Positions 29,438-38,682 of a DNA stretch of 39,416 nt are shown here, piece after piece. Source of the DNA: an uncultured beta proteobacterium (GTDB lineage: Bacteria > Pseudomonadota > Gammaproteobacteria > Burkholderiales > Burkholderiaceae_C); NCBI GenBank assembly GCA_903839085.1, contig CAIMBE010000062.1, positions 1 through 39,416 on the forward strand, read 5' to 3'. Position 1 is the first letter of the stretch. Each line of letters starts with the position of its first letter. Under the pieces are notes generated by a model. That model made no database searches. It was not told where the DNA came from and saw nothing but the letters and a program-made list of their open reading frames with translations. Both the position numbers and the translations under genes were made by a program.

Positions 29438-32335
29438 ATGACCCAAAAGACGCCCGAGCGCACAAAGCCAGCCCTTGCACTGGCACCCCAGCAGATCAGC
29501 GAGGAGGTGCTGATTGAAAAATACGGCAAGGGAAGCGAAAAGACGATTCTTGATGTGAACCAGCGTGTCGCCCGCGCGCTGGCCGGGGTTGAGGCGCCGG
29601 AGCAGCAAAAACAGTGGGAAGCGAAATTCCTGCAAGCCCTGCAAAACGGATTCCTGCCGGCTGGACGGATTCAATCGGCGGCCGGCACCACCTTGTCCGC
29701 GACCCTGATCAACTGCTTTGTGCAACCGGTGGGCGATTCGATCGCCCACGTCGAGGACGGTCATCCCGGCATCTATACCGCCCTGACCGAGGCAGCCGAG
29801 ACCATGCGGCGAGGCGGCGGCGTGGGTTACGACTTCTCGCGCATCCGCCCGCGCGGCGCCTGGGTCGGCAGCACCCAAAGCAGCGCTTCCGGGCCGGTGA
29901 GTTACATGCGGGTGTTTGACCGTTCCTGCGAGACCGTTGAATCGGCCGGGGCACGGCGCGGCGCACAGATGGGCGTCTTGCGATGCGATCACCCGGACAT
30001 CGAAGAGTTCATTCATGCCAAGGACGCCGGCGACCTGAAGAACTTCAACATCTCGGTCGGCGTCAGCGATGCGTTTATGGCGGCTGTGCAGCAGGACGGG
30101 GAGTTCGCGCTGGTGCATCGCGCCGAACCGGGAATGGCGCAGAAGGCGGCCGGCGCCTACCAGGAGACGGGCACCGGCTTGTGGATCTACCGCAAGCTCG
30201 CGGCCCGCGAATTGTGGGATCAGATCATGCGCTCCACCTACGACCATGCCGAGCCCGGCGTGCTGTTTCTGGACCATATCAACCGCGACAACAACCTGTC
30301 TTATTGCGAAACCATCGCCAGCACCAATCCGTGCGCCGAGCAGCCCTTGCCGCCCTACGGATGCTGCTGCCTGGGTTCGATCGACCTGACGCGCTTCATC
30401 AATGACCCGTTCGAGGAGGGCGCCCACTTTGATCAGGCCGCCTTTGCCGAGGTGGCCCGCGTCGCAACGCGGATGCTCGACAACGTGCTGGACGCGACCG
30501 TCTGGCCGCTGCCGCAGCAGCAGCAGGAGGCCCGCAGCAAGCGTCGCATCGGGCTCGGTTTTACCGGGCTCGGCGACGCCCTGATAATGCTCAACCTGCG
30601 CTACGACACAGTGCAGGCGCGCGACATGGCGCGGCAGATTTCCGAGCTGATGCGCGACACCGCCTACGATGCGTCGGTCGAGCTGGCGCGCGAGCGCGGC
30701 GCCTTCCCGCTGTTCAATGCCGACCTCTACCTCAGCGGCCAGAATTTTGCGTCGCGCCTGTCGGCCGGACTGAAGGAGCGCGTGCGCAGCCACGGCCTTC
30801 GAAATTCGCACCTGCTCTCGATTGCGCCAACCGGTACCATCAGCCTGGCGTTTGCGGACAACGCCAGCAACGGCATCGAACCAGCCTTCAGCTGGACCTA
30901 TACGCGCAAGAAGCGCATGGTGGACGGCAGCTTCAAGGAGTATGCGGTCGAAGATCACGCCTGGCGCCTGTATCGCCATCTGTACGGAGAAAACGCCGCG
31001 CTCACGCCGGCTTTCGTTACCGCGCTCGAAATGAGCGCCCAGGCGCACGAGGCGATGGTGGCCGCGGTGGCGCCCTTCATCGACACGGCCATCTCGAAGA
31101 CCGTCAACGTGCCGGCCGACTACCCGTATGCCGAGTTCCAGCACCTGTACATGGAGGCCTGGCAGTCCGGCCTGAAGGGTCTGGCCACCTATCGCCCCAA
31201 TTCGATTCTGGGTTCGGTGCTGAGCGTGACACCCAGCGCCCTGCCCCTGGCCACAACGCCGCTGCAGATCGACGGCACCAATCACCGCCTGTCGCTCGAG
31301 CGCCTGCCGGTTCCCGTGCTGTCGTCCTTGCGCTGGCCGAGTCGCCCCGAACTGCCGGGCGGAAACCCGGCGTGGACCTTCATGGTGCATCACCCCTTCG
31401 GCGACTTTGCACTGTTTGTCGGCGAACTCGCGCCCGAAGAAGGAGGTGCCCCCAAACCCTTCGAAGTCTGGGTCAACGGCACCGATCAACCGCGCGGCCT
31501 GGGCGCCCTGGCAAAGACGCTGTCGATGGACTTGCGCGCCAACGACCCGGCCTGGCTGCAACTCAAGCTCGACGCCCTGGCCACGGTGGCGGAAGAGCAT
31601 TCTTTCGAGATGCCATTTCCCCCGCATGGCGAGCAGCGTCTGTTCCCGGGTGTGGTGGCCGCCACGGCGGCCGTCATCCGCTGGCGTTGCGACCAGCTCA
31701 AGGCCCTGGCCAGTGCCGACACCAAGGTGCCGACCCCGGTGCTGGACGCCATGTTCAGCCGCGGCGAGCCGCAGACCGGTCCGTCCGGCACGCTGGCCTG
31801 GTCGGTCGATGTGGACAACCCTGCCACTGGCGAGGCGTTCACGGTAACCCTCAAGGAAGTCAATCTGCCGGGTCAGGACGGCCTGATCGTGACGCGCCCG
31901 TGCGCCGTCGGCTTTTCCGGCAACTACCCGCGCGCCCTCGACGGTCTGGCCAGGCTGCTGTCGCTCGATATGCGTGTGATCGATCCGGCCTGGGTCGGCA
32001 TGAAATTGCGCAAACTGCTCAACTACGCGGAGCCGCTAGGACATTTCATGGCGTTTGTGCCCGGTTTGCCCCATGGCGAACGCCGCCAGCAGACCTGGCC
32101 CTCCACCGTGGCCTATATCGCCCGGCTGATCATCCACCGCTACGCGATGCTGGGGGTGCTCGATGAAGAGGGCTTTCCCTTGCGCGAAATGGGCGTGCTT
32201 GATGCCCCCAAGAACCAGGAGGCTTCGAGCACGATGGCCGGCAAGGTCTGTCCCGAGTGCGGCAACCCGACCGTCATCCACAAGGACGGTTGTGATTTCT
32301 GCACCGCCTGCGGCTATGTCGGGCAGTGCGGCTGA
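29438..32335 (+). CDS. nrdJ: adenosylcobalamin-dependent (class II) ribonucleoside-diphosphate reductase
   Basis: This 965-residue enzyme reduces ribonucleoside diphosphates to deoxyribonucleotides using a B12-derived radical, with or without oxygen. The core reductase barrel carries the first redox Cys in LINCFVQPVGD, the thiyl-radical Cys299 in NPCAEQPLPPYGCCCLGS (with the Asn-Cys-Glu active-site trio) and APTGTISLAFADNASNGIEPAFSW. The C-terminal half has two similar domains: about 640-770 (SMDLRANDPAWLQLKL ... PHGEQRLFPGVVA) and about 785-925 (SLDMRVIDPAWVGMKLRKL ... PHGERRQQTWPS). A zinc-finger-like end follows, CPEC-X10-CDFCTACGYVGQC, containing the Cys pair that regenerates the active site. 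AAGGAGG precedes the ATG. No partner beta subunit is present, as expected for class II. Confidence 0.95.
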   Translation: MTQKTPERTKPALALAPQQISEEVLIEKYGKGSEKTILDVNQRVARALAGVEAPEQQKQWEAKFLQALQNGFLPAGRIQSAAGTTLSATLINCFVQPVGDSIAHVEDGHPGIYTALTEAAETMRRGGGVGYDFSRIRPRGAWVGSTQSSASGPVSYMRVFDRSCETVESAGARRGAQMGVLRCDHPDIEEFIHAKDAGDLKNFNISVGVSDAFMAAVQQDGEFALVHRAEPGMAQKAAGAYQETGTGLWIYRKLAARELWDQIMRSTYDHAEPGVLFLDHINRDNNLSYCETIASTNPCAEQPLPPYGCCCLGSIDLTRFINDPFEEGAHFDQAAFAEVARVATRMLDNVLDATVWPLPQQQQEARSKRRIGLGFTGLGDALIMLNLRYDTVQARDMARQISELMRDTAYDASVELARERGAFPLFNADLYLSGQNFASRLSAGLKERVRSHGLRNSHLLSIAPTGTISLAFADNASNGIEPAFSWTYTRKKRMVDGSFKEYAVEDHAWRLYRHLYGENAALTPAFVTALEMSAQAHEAMVAAVAPFIDTAISKTVNVPADYPYAEFQHLYMEAWQSGLKGLATYRPNSILGSVLSVTPSALPLATTPLQIDGTNHRLSLERLPVPVLSSLRWPSRPELPGGNPAWTFMVHHPFGDFALFVGELAPEEGGAPKPFEVWVNGTDQPRGLGALAKTLSMDLRANDPAWLQLKLDALATVAEEHSFEMPFPPHGEQRLFPGVVAATAAVIRWRCDQLKALASADTKVPTPVLDAMFSRGEPQTGPSGTLAWSVDVDNPATGEAFTVTLKEVNLPGQDGLIVTRPCAVGFSGNYPRALDGLARLLSLDMRVIDPAWVGMKLRKLLNYAEPLGHFMAFVPGLPHGERRQQTWPSTVAYIARLIIHRYAMLGVLDEEGFPLREMGVLDAPKNQEASSTMAGKVCPECGNPTVIHKDGCDFCTACGYVGQCG

Positions 32336-32363
32336 AGCGAGGCGACAAGGCGGCGCGACAGAG

Positions 32364-32801
32364 CTAGTCGCGCACCACCAGAACCGGCAGCCGGGTGTGC
32401 GACAGAACAGCCTGGGTGACACTGCCAAGCACCAGTTTTTCCAGACCGCTGCGGCCGTGCGATCCCATCACGATCAAATCGGCCTGAAGTGACTCGGCAG
32501 CGTCGATCACGCCGCGCCAGGCGGCGTGCGACTCAATGACCGAGGTGTCGACCTTCACGCCAGCCTGCTCAAACGCAATCTTGGTGGCCTTGATGGCGGC
32601 ATTGGCCTCGGCCGTGGCGGCGCTCAGGTATTCGGCCTGACCATAGGCAAAGTCGGTTCCGACTCCGGTGAACGGATAAGGATCGATGACAAAGATCGCG
32701 CTCACGCGACTGTCGAAGGCTTTGGCCAGTGTGATCGCCTTTTCAACCGCCAGTTGGGATGTCGATGAGCCATCCACCGGAACAAGTATGTGTTTGAACA
32801 T
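32364..32801 (-). CDS. universal stress protein, UspA family
   Basis: This 145-residue cytoplasmic protein starts MFKHILVPVDGSSTSQLAVEKA, the first beta strand and loop of the Usp fold. It carries the ATP-binding motif GSHGRSGLEKLVLGSVTQAVLSHTRLPVLVV (G-2x-G-9x-G-S/T pattern) near the end, so it is of the nucleotide-binding type. The ATG at 32801 has AGGAGG upstream; longer in-frame starts lack family similarity. It converges on nrdJ with 28 bases between the stop codons and no clear terminator in that gap. The cellular role is not determined by sequence. Confidence 0.92.
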   Translation of the reverse strand: MFKHILVPVDGSSTSQLAVEKAITLAKAFDSRVSAIFVIDPYPFTGVGTDFAYGQAEYLSAATAEANAAIKATKIAFEQAGVKVDTSVIESHAAWRGVIDAAESLQADLIVMGSHGRSGLEKLVLGSVTQAVLSHTRLPVLVVRD

Positions 32802-32879
32802 GACGCAACCTCCTATGGTTGTGCCCAGTATCCCGCCAATGCCGGTGCAGCACATTGATGGCCGTCAAGCATCGGCAAG

Positions 32880-34172
32880 CTAGCGCGAAAGCTGGCTTGC
32901 CAGCACCTTGTCGATGCGCTTGCCGTCCAGGTCAACCACTTCAAACAGCCAGCCAGCGCAGGCGATTGTTTCGCCTACCGCGGGCAGATGCCCAGAAACC
33001 GACATCAGCAAACCGGCCACCGTGTTGTAACGACCGCGATCCTCCTCCGGCAGGTCATCGACGCCGAGCCGCGCCTTGAGTTCACCCAGTGGCATCAGCC
33101 CGTCCAGCAGCCAACTGCCGTCAGCGCGCCGGGTCGCCCAGGCGTCACTTTGGGCTCCCGGCTGCAATTCGCCCGTAATGGCCTCCAGCAGGTCGCGCGG
33201 CGTCACCGCCCCCTGCACCACGCCATACTCATCCACCACAAACACAAAGCGGCCGGCCCTGGTCCGAAACTGTTCCAGCAACTCCATGCCACTCAGTGTC
33301 TCGGGCACAAAGGTGGCTGGCAGGGCGTGGGCATCGATGGTGTCGGCTGCCTGCACGCTCAACTGCAGCAGCCGTGCAATGCTGATCACACCCACCACCT
33401 CATCGAGCGAGCCCCGGCATACCGGGTACCAGGAATGCCCGCCCAGTTGGTCGCTCCCACCCACCAGGCTCAGGCACTGGGCCACTGTGTTTGTCGCCTC
33501 AAGCCATTGCACGTCGGTGCGCGGCACCATCAGCGACGTCAGCGGTCGATCGTCGAGCTGGAACACGTTTTGCACCATCTGGTGCTCATGCTGTTCGATC
33601 ACGCCAGCATCCACACCTTCCTCCAGACTCGCGCTGATTTCTTCCTCGGTCACGAGCCGCGCCGCATTGGCGTCGATGCGCAACAACTTCAGCACCAGCG
33701 CGGTCATGCCCGAGAGCAACTTTACAAATGGCTTGGCGATGGTTGCCAGCCACAGCATGGGTCGCGCCACCCAGCGCGCCACCGGCTCGGGGTAGAGCTG
33801 GCCAATGCGCTTGGGGACCAGTTCGCCAAAAAGAATGGTGGTGAAGGTGATCAGCGTCACCACCAGCGCTGTGGCCGAAACCGCAGCCACTTTTTCGGCC
33901 ACACCGAAACCCTGCAGCCAGCCGGAAACGCCTTCGCTGAATGCCGCCTCGCCGACGATGCCGTTGAGCACCCCGATCGACGTGATGCCTACCTGCACCG
34001 TGGACAGGAACTGGTTCGGATTGCCGAGCAGGGTCAGCGCCGCCTGCGCCCCCTTGTCACCCGCTTCAGACATGATGCCAAGCCGTGTCTTGCGGCTTGC
34101 CGCCAGCGCCAGTTCCGACATCGCGAACACGCCATTGAGCAGGGTCAGAAAGACAATCAGCAGGAAGTCCAT
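32880..34172 (-). CDS. CorC/HlyC-family membrane protein (DUF21-CBS-CorC_HlyC)
   Basis: This 430-residue inner-membrane protein has an N-terminal DUF21 domain with about four membrane segments (about residues 1-150, including MSELALAASRKTRL and FGELVPKRIG). A pair of CBS domains follows (about 215-340; LMVPRTDVQWLEA and FVVDEYGVVQGAVTPRDLLEAITGE), then a C-terminal CorC_HlyC domain (about 350-425; RADGSWLLDGLMPLGELKARL). The family includes magnesium/cobalt efflux-related proteins (CorB/CNNM); the old label 'hemolysin' is misleading. The length is normal. It is transcribed divergently from the apaH-like gene, with only 24 bases between the start codons. Confidence 0.9.
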   Translation of the reverse strand: MDFLLIVFLTLLNGVFAMSELALAASRKTRLGIMSEAGDKGAQAALTLLGNPNQFLSTVQVGITSIGVLNGIVGEAAFSEGVSGWLQGFGVAEKVAAVSATALVVTLITFTTILFGELVPKRIGQLYPEPVARWVARPMLWLATIAKPFVKLLSGMTALVLKLLRIDANAARLVTEEEISASLEEGVDAGVIEQHEHQMVQNVFQLDDRPLTSLMVPRTDVQWLEATNTVAQCLSLVGGSDQLGGHSWYPVCRGSLDEVVGVISIARLLQLSVQAADTIDAHALPATFVPETLSGMELLEQFRTRAGRFVFVVDEYGVVQGAVTPRDLLEAITGELQPGAQSDAWATRRADGSWLLDGLMPLGELKARLGVDDLPEEDRGRYNTVAGLLMSVSGHLPAVGETIACAGWLFEVVDLDGKRIDKVLASQLSR

Positions 34173-34196
34173 GAATCAGGAGCGAGAATAAACACC

Positions 34197-35060
34197 ATGG
34201 CACTCTACCTCATTGGCGACGTGCAGGGCTGCAACGGCGCGCTGCAAAGGTTGCTGGACGAGATTTCCTTCTCTGCCAGCCGCGACACGCTGTACCTGCT
34301 CGGTGATCTGGTCAACCGCGGACCGGACTCGGCTGGCGTGCTGCGCCGCCTGATGTCTTTTGGCACCGCCGTGCAATGCCTGTTGGGCAATCACGACCTG
34401 CATTTGCTGGCGCTTGCCCACGGTGCGCGCCAGCCGCATCACAGCGATACGCTGAGTGACATTCTGCATGCGCCGGATCGCGAGCCGATGCTGGAGTGGC
34501 TGCGCTGGCAACGCATGGCGATGCTTGAGAGCATCGACGGGCACCGAGTGCTGATGGTTCATGCCGGGGTGCTTCCCTGCTGGACGGCCGACAAGACCCT
34601 GGCACTGGCGCGCGAAGTGGAGGCGGTTCTGCGCGGTCCGGCGCTGGGGGATTTTCTGCAGCACATGTACGGCGATGAGCCGAGCGTCTGGAGCGACGAT
34701 CTGACCGGGATTCCCCGGCTGCGGCTGATCGTGAACAGCCTGACGCGCCTGCGGTTTTGTGACGCGCAAGGCCGGCCGCAATACGCCAGCAAGGAAGGCG
34801 CCGCCGCCACGCCAGCAGGCTGCTGGCCGTGGTTTGATGCGCCTGCTCGCCAGACCGCCGATGTCACCGTGGCCTTTGGCCACTGGTCAACCCTGGGCTG
34901 GCTCGGTCGCAGCGACGTCCTGGCCCTGGACACCGGCTGCGTCTGGGGTGGCTGTCTGAGCGCGTTGCGCCTGGGCGGCGCGCCGACGCCGGGCCACGAG
35001 CAGGAACTGACGCAGCAACTGATTCAAGTCAGATGCGAGCAGGCGCAGGAACCGGGCTGA
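34197..35060 (+). CDS. apaH: bis(5'-nucleosyl)-tetraphosphatase, symmetrical (ApaH)
   Basis: This 287-residue metallophosphoesterase hydrolyses Ap4A to two ADP. The metal-site motifs are in order: LIGDVQGC near the N-terminus, LLGDLVNRGPDS, LLGNHDLHLLA, MVHAGVLPCW and the late FGHWSTLG (GH motif). The length is within the ApaH range. The ATG at 34197 (MALYLIGDVQGC) is the natural start; the open frame upstream lies within the divergent membrane-protein gene. A GGAG lies about 15 bases upstream, further than usual. ApaH also removes Np4 RNA caps in E. coli. Confidence 0.94.
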   Translation: MALYLIGDVQGCNGALQRLLDEISFSASRDTLYLLGDLVNRGPDSAGVLRRLMSFGTAVQCLLGNHDLHLLALAHGARQPHHSDTLSDILHAPDREPMLEWLRWQRMAMLESIDGHRVLMVHAGVLPCWTADKTLALAREVEAVLRGPALGDFLQHMYGDEPSVWSDDLTGIPRLRLIVNSLTRLRFCDAQGRPQYASKEGAAATPAGCWPWFDAPARQTADVTVAFGHWSTLGWLGRSDVLALDTGCVWGGCLSALRLGGAPTPGHEQELTQQLIQVRCEQAQEPG

Positions 35061-35075
35061 CCCTGCGGCGCGAGC

Positions 35076-36596
35076 TTATTCGGCCTTGAACAGCGCTGCC
35101 ACCCTGCGCTTGGGCTTGATATTGGCCGAGATGCTGCGCGCGCCATGCCGGCTGGCCGTGGCTTCCCATGCCGGCGCCTGTTCGGCGGCCGGTGCGGTTT
35201 CGTAAGGTTTGTCAAAAAACGGATCCTGCGACGACTGCGCCGGGCGCGTGAAGTCGCGCCGCAGCGCCCGCTCGGGCCGGGCGAACTGCCCTTCGCGGGC
35301 CACATCGCGCAACGAGCCAGGCCGGTGCTCGCCATGGTGGGCGCCTTCCTGCACGCTTTGTGAATACATGCGCCGACCGTCGTTGATGCGTCCCTGGCGC
35401 CGGATGTCGGGCGCATCTTCGTCGAACTCGATCGCCTCGAGCTCAAATTTCGTTTTCAGAAGCTTCTCGATGTCGGCAACCAGGCGCGCATCACTGCGGG
35501 AGGCAAAGCTGAGCGCAAGCCCCAAAGCCCCGGCCCGCCCGGTGCGACCAATGCGGTGCACATAGTCCTCGGCGTTGAACGGGATGTCAAAATTGAACAC
35601 CGCCGGCACATCCTTGATATCCAGGCCGCGCGCCGCGACGTCGGTGCAGACCAGCAGATCAACCTCGCCTTTCTTGAACGATTCAAGCGCCTTCAAACGT
35701 TCGTCCTGGCTCTTGTCGCCGTGCAGGGCCGTGGTCTTGAGGCCTTCGCGCTCGAGCGAGCGGGCCAGCCTGGCACACCCGAGCTTGCTGTTGACAAAAA
35801 CAAAGGCCTGCTTGATTTCGCGCGCCTTCAATATCTGGTGCAGAGCGTGCCGCTTGTCATCATCTCCCACGCTGTAGAAATGCTGCTCTACGGTTGACGC
35901 CGTGCCATTCGAGCCGGCAACCTCGATGGTGGCCGGGTTCTGCAGATAGCTGTTCGCCAGGCGCTTGATCTCGGGCGAAAACGTTGCCGAAAACAGCAGC
36001 GTGGTGCGCTGTTTTGGCAGGAAGCTCAGGATGCGCTGCAAATCAGGCAGAAAGCCGATGTCGAGCATGCGGTCGGCCTCGTCTAGGACCACGTACTCCA
36101 CCTGGTTCAGAACGGCGTTCTTGGCTTCAATGTGATCCAGCAAGCGCCCCGGCGTCGCCACCAGAATCTCGACGCCCTTCTTCAATTCGATGGTCTGGGG
36201 CTTCATGTCGATGCCGCCAAATACCACGGCGCTGCGCAACAGGGTGTATTTCGCGTAGTCCTTGATCGCCTGCGCCACCTGGTCCGCCAACTCGCGCGTC
36301 GGCAGCAATACCAGGGCACGCACGGGGTGGCGCGCCGGCGAGGTCGAACTGCTTTCATGCTTGAGCATGCGCTGCAGCAGCGGCAATGAAAAGGCGGCGG
36401 TCTTGCCGGTGCCGGTCTGGGCTGCGCCCATCACGTCACGACCCTGCAAAACCACCGGAATGGCTTGCGCCTGGATCGGCGTCATGGACTCGTAGCCCAT
36501 CTCGGCAACGGCGCGGGCCAGGGGTGCGGCCAGTTGCAATTGGGCAAAAGCCATCGGCAGCGGCTCAGGGATCAAATCAGAAGTCAAATCGGTCAT
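35076..36596 (-). CDS. rhlE: DEAD-box RNA helicase, RhlE-type
   Basis: This 506-residue ATP-dependent RNA helicase has the Q-motif region GYESMTPIQAQAIP, motif I AQTGTGKT, PTRELADQ, motif II LDEADRMLDIGF (DEAD), motif III SATF, and motifs V and VI LVCTDVAARGLDI and HRIGRTGRAG. After the two RecA-like domains (to about residue 390) comes a basic, low-complexity tail with GRINDGRRMYSQ and KPKRRVAALF, typical of RhlE proteins and probably used for RNA binding. It converges with apaH (15 bases between stops). It likely acts in ribosome assembly or RNA decay at low temperature (family knowledge). Confidence 0.93.
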   Translation of the reverse strand: MTDLTSDLIPEPLPMAFAQLQLAAPLARAVAEMGYESMTPIQAQAIPVVLQGRDVMGAAQTGTGKTAAFSLPLLQRMLKHESSSTSPARHPVRALVLLPTRELADQVAQAIKDYAKYTLLRSAVVFGGIDMKPQTIELKKGVEILVATPGRLLDHIEAKNAVLNQVEYVVLDEADRMLDIGFLPDLQRILSFLPKQRTTLLFSATFSPEIKRLANSYLQNPATIEVAGSNGTASTVEQHFYSVGDDDKRHALHQILKAREIKQAFVFVNSKLGCARLARSLEREGLKTTALHGDKSQDERLKALESFKKGEVDLLVCTDVAARGLDIKDVPAVFNFDIPFNAEDYVHRIGRTGRAGALGLALSFASRSDARLVADIEKLLKTKFELEAIEFDEDAPDIRRQGRINDGRRMYSQSVQEGAHHGEHRPGSLRDVAREGQFARPERALRRDFTRPAQSSQDPFFDKPYETAPAAEQAPAWEATASRHGARSISANIKPKRRVAALFKAE

Positions 36597-36613
36597 TCAC
36601 ATCCAGTTTCAGC

Positions 36614-36630
36614 GCTATCAATCCGATAGC
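36614..36630. repeat. GCTATC-N5-GATAGC palindrome upstream of rhlE
   Basis: A 6-base inverted repeat with a 5-base centre lies just before the rhlE start. Similar 'GCTATCAAATTGATAGC' motifs are, as I recall, very frequent between genes in Rhodoferax, Polaromonas and Acidovorax, so I read it as a family-level interspersed motif rather than a specific operator. An A/T-rich TATGGAGGATAATG nearby on the minus strand may contain the rhlE promoter -10. Confidence 0.35.
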
Positions 36631-36692
36631 TCAATGCGCCCCATGGACTAGGGGCAAACCCGCATTATCCTCCATACTGGTGAAAAATGGCG

Positions 36693-36720
36693 AAAAAACA
36701 CCTGGCACCACAGCCTCAGG
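36693..36720 (-). terminator. possible rho-independent terminator after dcd
   Basis: On the minus strand, GGC-TGTGGT-GCC with flanking CCT/AGG pairs forms a short bulged hairpin overlapping the dcd stop codon. It is followed after two bases by six T residues. The hairpin is weak, so termination may be partial. Confidence 0.35.
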
Positions 36721-37282
36721 CCTTGGGCAGCGTGACTCCGCGCTGCCCCTGGTATTTGCCGCCGCGGTCCTTGTAGCTGGTCTCGCAGACCTCGTCACTC
36801 TCAAAAAACAGGACCTGCGCGCAACCCTCGCCGGCATAGATCTTGGCCGGCAGCGGCGTGGTGTTGCTGAACTCGAGCGTCACGTAGCCTTCCCATTCCG
36901 GTTCGAACGGAGTCACATTGACAATGATGCCGCAGCGCGCATAAGTGCTCTTTCCAAGGCAGATGGTCAGCACATTGCGCGGAATCCGAAAGTACTCCAT
37001 GGTGCGTGCCAGCGCGAAGCTGTTGGGCGGGATGATGCAGACGTCCTCGTTGAAGTCGACGAAGCTTTTTTCATCGAAATTCTTGGGATCGACCACCGTG
37101 CTGTGAATGTTGGTGAAGACCTTGAATTCAGGCGCGCAGCGGATGTCATAGCCATAGCTGCTGGTGCCATAACTGACGATCTTGTTGCCATCGCGCTCGC
37201 GAATCTGGCCCGGCTCGAAAGGCTCGATCATGCCGGTGCTCTCGGCCATGCGGCGAATCCATTTGTCGCTTTTGATGCTCAT
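36716..37282 (-). CDS. dcd: dCTP deaminase
   Basis: This 188-residue enzyme deaminates dCTP to dUTP, the first step towards dTMP in many proteobacteria. The sequence is highly typical: [27 protein letters not shown] at the start, [19 protein letters not shown], the catalytic region [46 protein letters not shown] (with the conserved Ser-Arg pair and catalytic Glu) and a C-terminal [15 protein letters not shown] lid. The ATG at 37282 gives the family N-terminus; an upstream in-frame start would add unrelated residues. There are 50 bases between its start and the guanine-deaminase stop upstream. Confidence 0.96.
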   Translation of the reverse strand: MSIKSDKWIRRMAESTGMIEPFEPGQIRERDGNKIVSYGTSSYGYDIRCAPEFKVFTNIHSTVVDPKNFDEKSFVDFNEDVCIIPPNSFALARTMEYFRIPRNVLTICLGKSTYARCGIIVNVTPFEPEWEGYVTLEFSNTTPLPAKIYAGEGCAQVLFFESDEVCETSYKDRGGKYQGQRGVTLPKA

Positions 37283-37332
37283 GGGGACACAACTCCTAGG
37301 GTTGCCAGATTGTAAGCAGCGCCCCCGCAGCC

Positions 37333-38655
37333 TCAACTCGCCTGGGAGATTACCGTTCTTTCGATCAGCCGGTCATCGCCCAGAACAACCATGGCAAACA
37401 GCAGTTCGTCCAGACTGTCGGCGCAGGCCGTGCGCCGCGCCAGCAGGGGGGTTGCCTGCGGGTTCAGAACAACAAAGTCGGCCTCGCAGCCGGGCACCAG
37501 GTTCCCGACCGTTCCCGCCAGCCCCAAGGCGCGCGCCGCGCCTGCCGTGTGCTGCCACCAGAGCTGTTGCGGTGACAGCGACAGGCCCTGCTTGGTCTGG
37601 CCCTCGCGACCCGCGTAGTAGGCGCCCAGCATGGTATGAAACGGACTGAAGCTGGTGCCGCCGCCGATGTCGCTGGCCAATCCGTACTGAAAACCGGCTC
37701 GATCCGCTGCCGCGTAATCGAAAAAACCACTGCCCAGGAAAAGATTGCTTGTCGGGCAGACCGCCGCCGCCGCACCACTGTCATGCATCAGGTCACGATC
37801 GGCAGCATCAAGGTGAAGGCAGTGCGCGTAAACTGCCCGGCTGCGCAGCAGCCCGACGTCGGCATAGGTCGCGAGATAGCTGCGCGAGGCCGGAAACAGG
37901 GCGCGCGCCCAGGCGATCTCCGCCTTGTTCTCAGCCACATGCGATTGAATCCAGGCGTCCGGGTAGCGGGCCGCCAGTTCGGCCGCGCCACGCAACTGGT
38001 CAGCGCTGCAACTGGGGGCAAAGCGCGGTGTGATGGCGTAGCCCAGGCGGTCCTTTGCGTGCCACTTCTGCAGCAGGGCCTCGGAGTCAAGCAGACTTTG
38101 CTCGGTGGCATTTCTTGAGCCATCTGGCGCCGCGCGATTGAGCACGCCCTGGGGTGCATGCCGATCCATCAGGCACAAGCCCGTCATCAGGCGCATGCCC
38201 CTGCGCTGCGCCTCGCTGAACAAGGCGTCCACCGATTCCGTTCGACAGGAGGCAAAGGTCAGTGCCGTGGTGACCCCATTGCGCAACAGCTCTGCCAGGA
38301 AGAAACGGGCTGCGTCGGCACAGTAGTCGCTTGACGCGAAACGCTGCTCCTCGGGAAACGTATAGTTTTCCAGCCAGGGCAGCAGCCCCTCGGCGGGCGA
38401 GCCGATGATGTTGGTCTGCGCGAAGTGATTGTGCATGTCGACGAAACCGGGGGCGATGATGCGCCCTGGCAGATGCTCGATCGCCACCCCAGCGAACCGG
38501 TTTTTCAACGCGTTATAGGCTCCCACGGCCTGCACCTTGTGCCTGCCGCTGTCATCGGGCCCGACCACGAGCAGGCCATCTTCCTCAAATGCGGCAGCGT
38601 GAACAGGCTCACCCTGATCGGTAAAACGAAGCACTGCAGCGCGATAGGCTTTCAT
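37333..38655 (-). CDS. guaD: guanine deaminase (amidohydrolase superfamily)
   Basis: This 440-residue zinc enzyme would convert guanine to xanthine and ammonia. Amidohydrolase motifs are present: [12 protein letters not shown] (metal-binding HxH, here followed by Phe-Ala-Gln as in GuaD), [25 protein letters not shown] and [17 protein letters not shown]. The NHFAQ segment and the overall order fit guanine deaminase better than other cyclic deaminases. The ATG at 38655 ([11 protein letters not shown]) is preferred over a TTG at 38664. It lies 27 bases after the truncated BMP-type receptor gene, in the same direction. This suggests a purine-salvage or purine-catabolism operon whose other parts are to the right of the window. 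Confidence 0.9.
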   Translation of the reverse strand: MKAYRAAVLRFTDQGEPVHAAAFEEDGLLVVGPDDSGRHKVQAVGAYNALKNRFAGVAIEHLPGRIIAPGFVDMHNHFAQTNIIGSPAEGLLPWLENYTFPEEQRFASSDYCADAARFFLAELLRNGVTTALTFASCRTESVDALFSEAQRRGMRLMTGLCLMDRHAPQGVLNRAAPDGSRNATEQSLLDSEALLQKWHAKDRLGYAITPRFAPSCSADQLRGAAELAARYPDAWIQSHVAENKAEIAWARALFPASRSYLATYADVGLLRSRAVYAHCLHLDAADRDLMHDSGAAAAVCPTSNLFLGSGFFDYAAADRAGFQYGLASDIGGGTSFSPFHTMLGAYYAGREGQTKQGLSLSPQQLWWQHTAGAARALGLAGTVGNLVPGCEADFVVLNPQATPLLARRTACADSLDELLFAMVVLGDDRLIERTVISQAS

Positions 38656-38682
38656 GGCCGACAAGCTTAACCGTTCCGCCGA

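Noticed and set aside
29315-31627. Long open frame (770 codons) on the minus strand opposite nrdJ
   Set aside because: It is a shadow of nrdJ caused by high GC at third codon positions. Its translation is rich in Arg, Gln, His and Val with no recognisable domain, while the plus strand encodes a clearly conserved enzyme.
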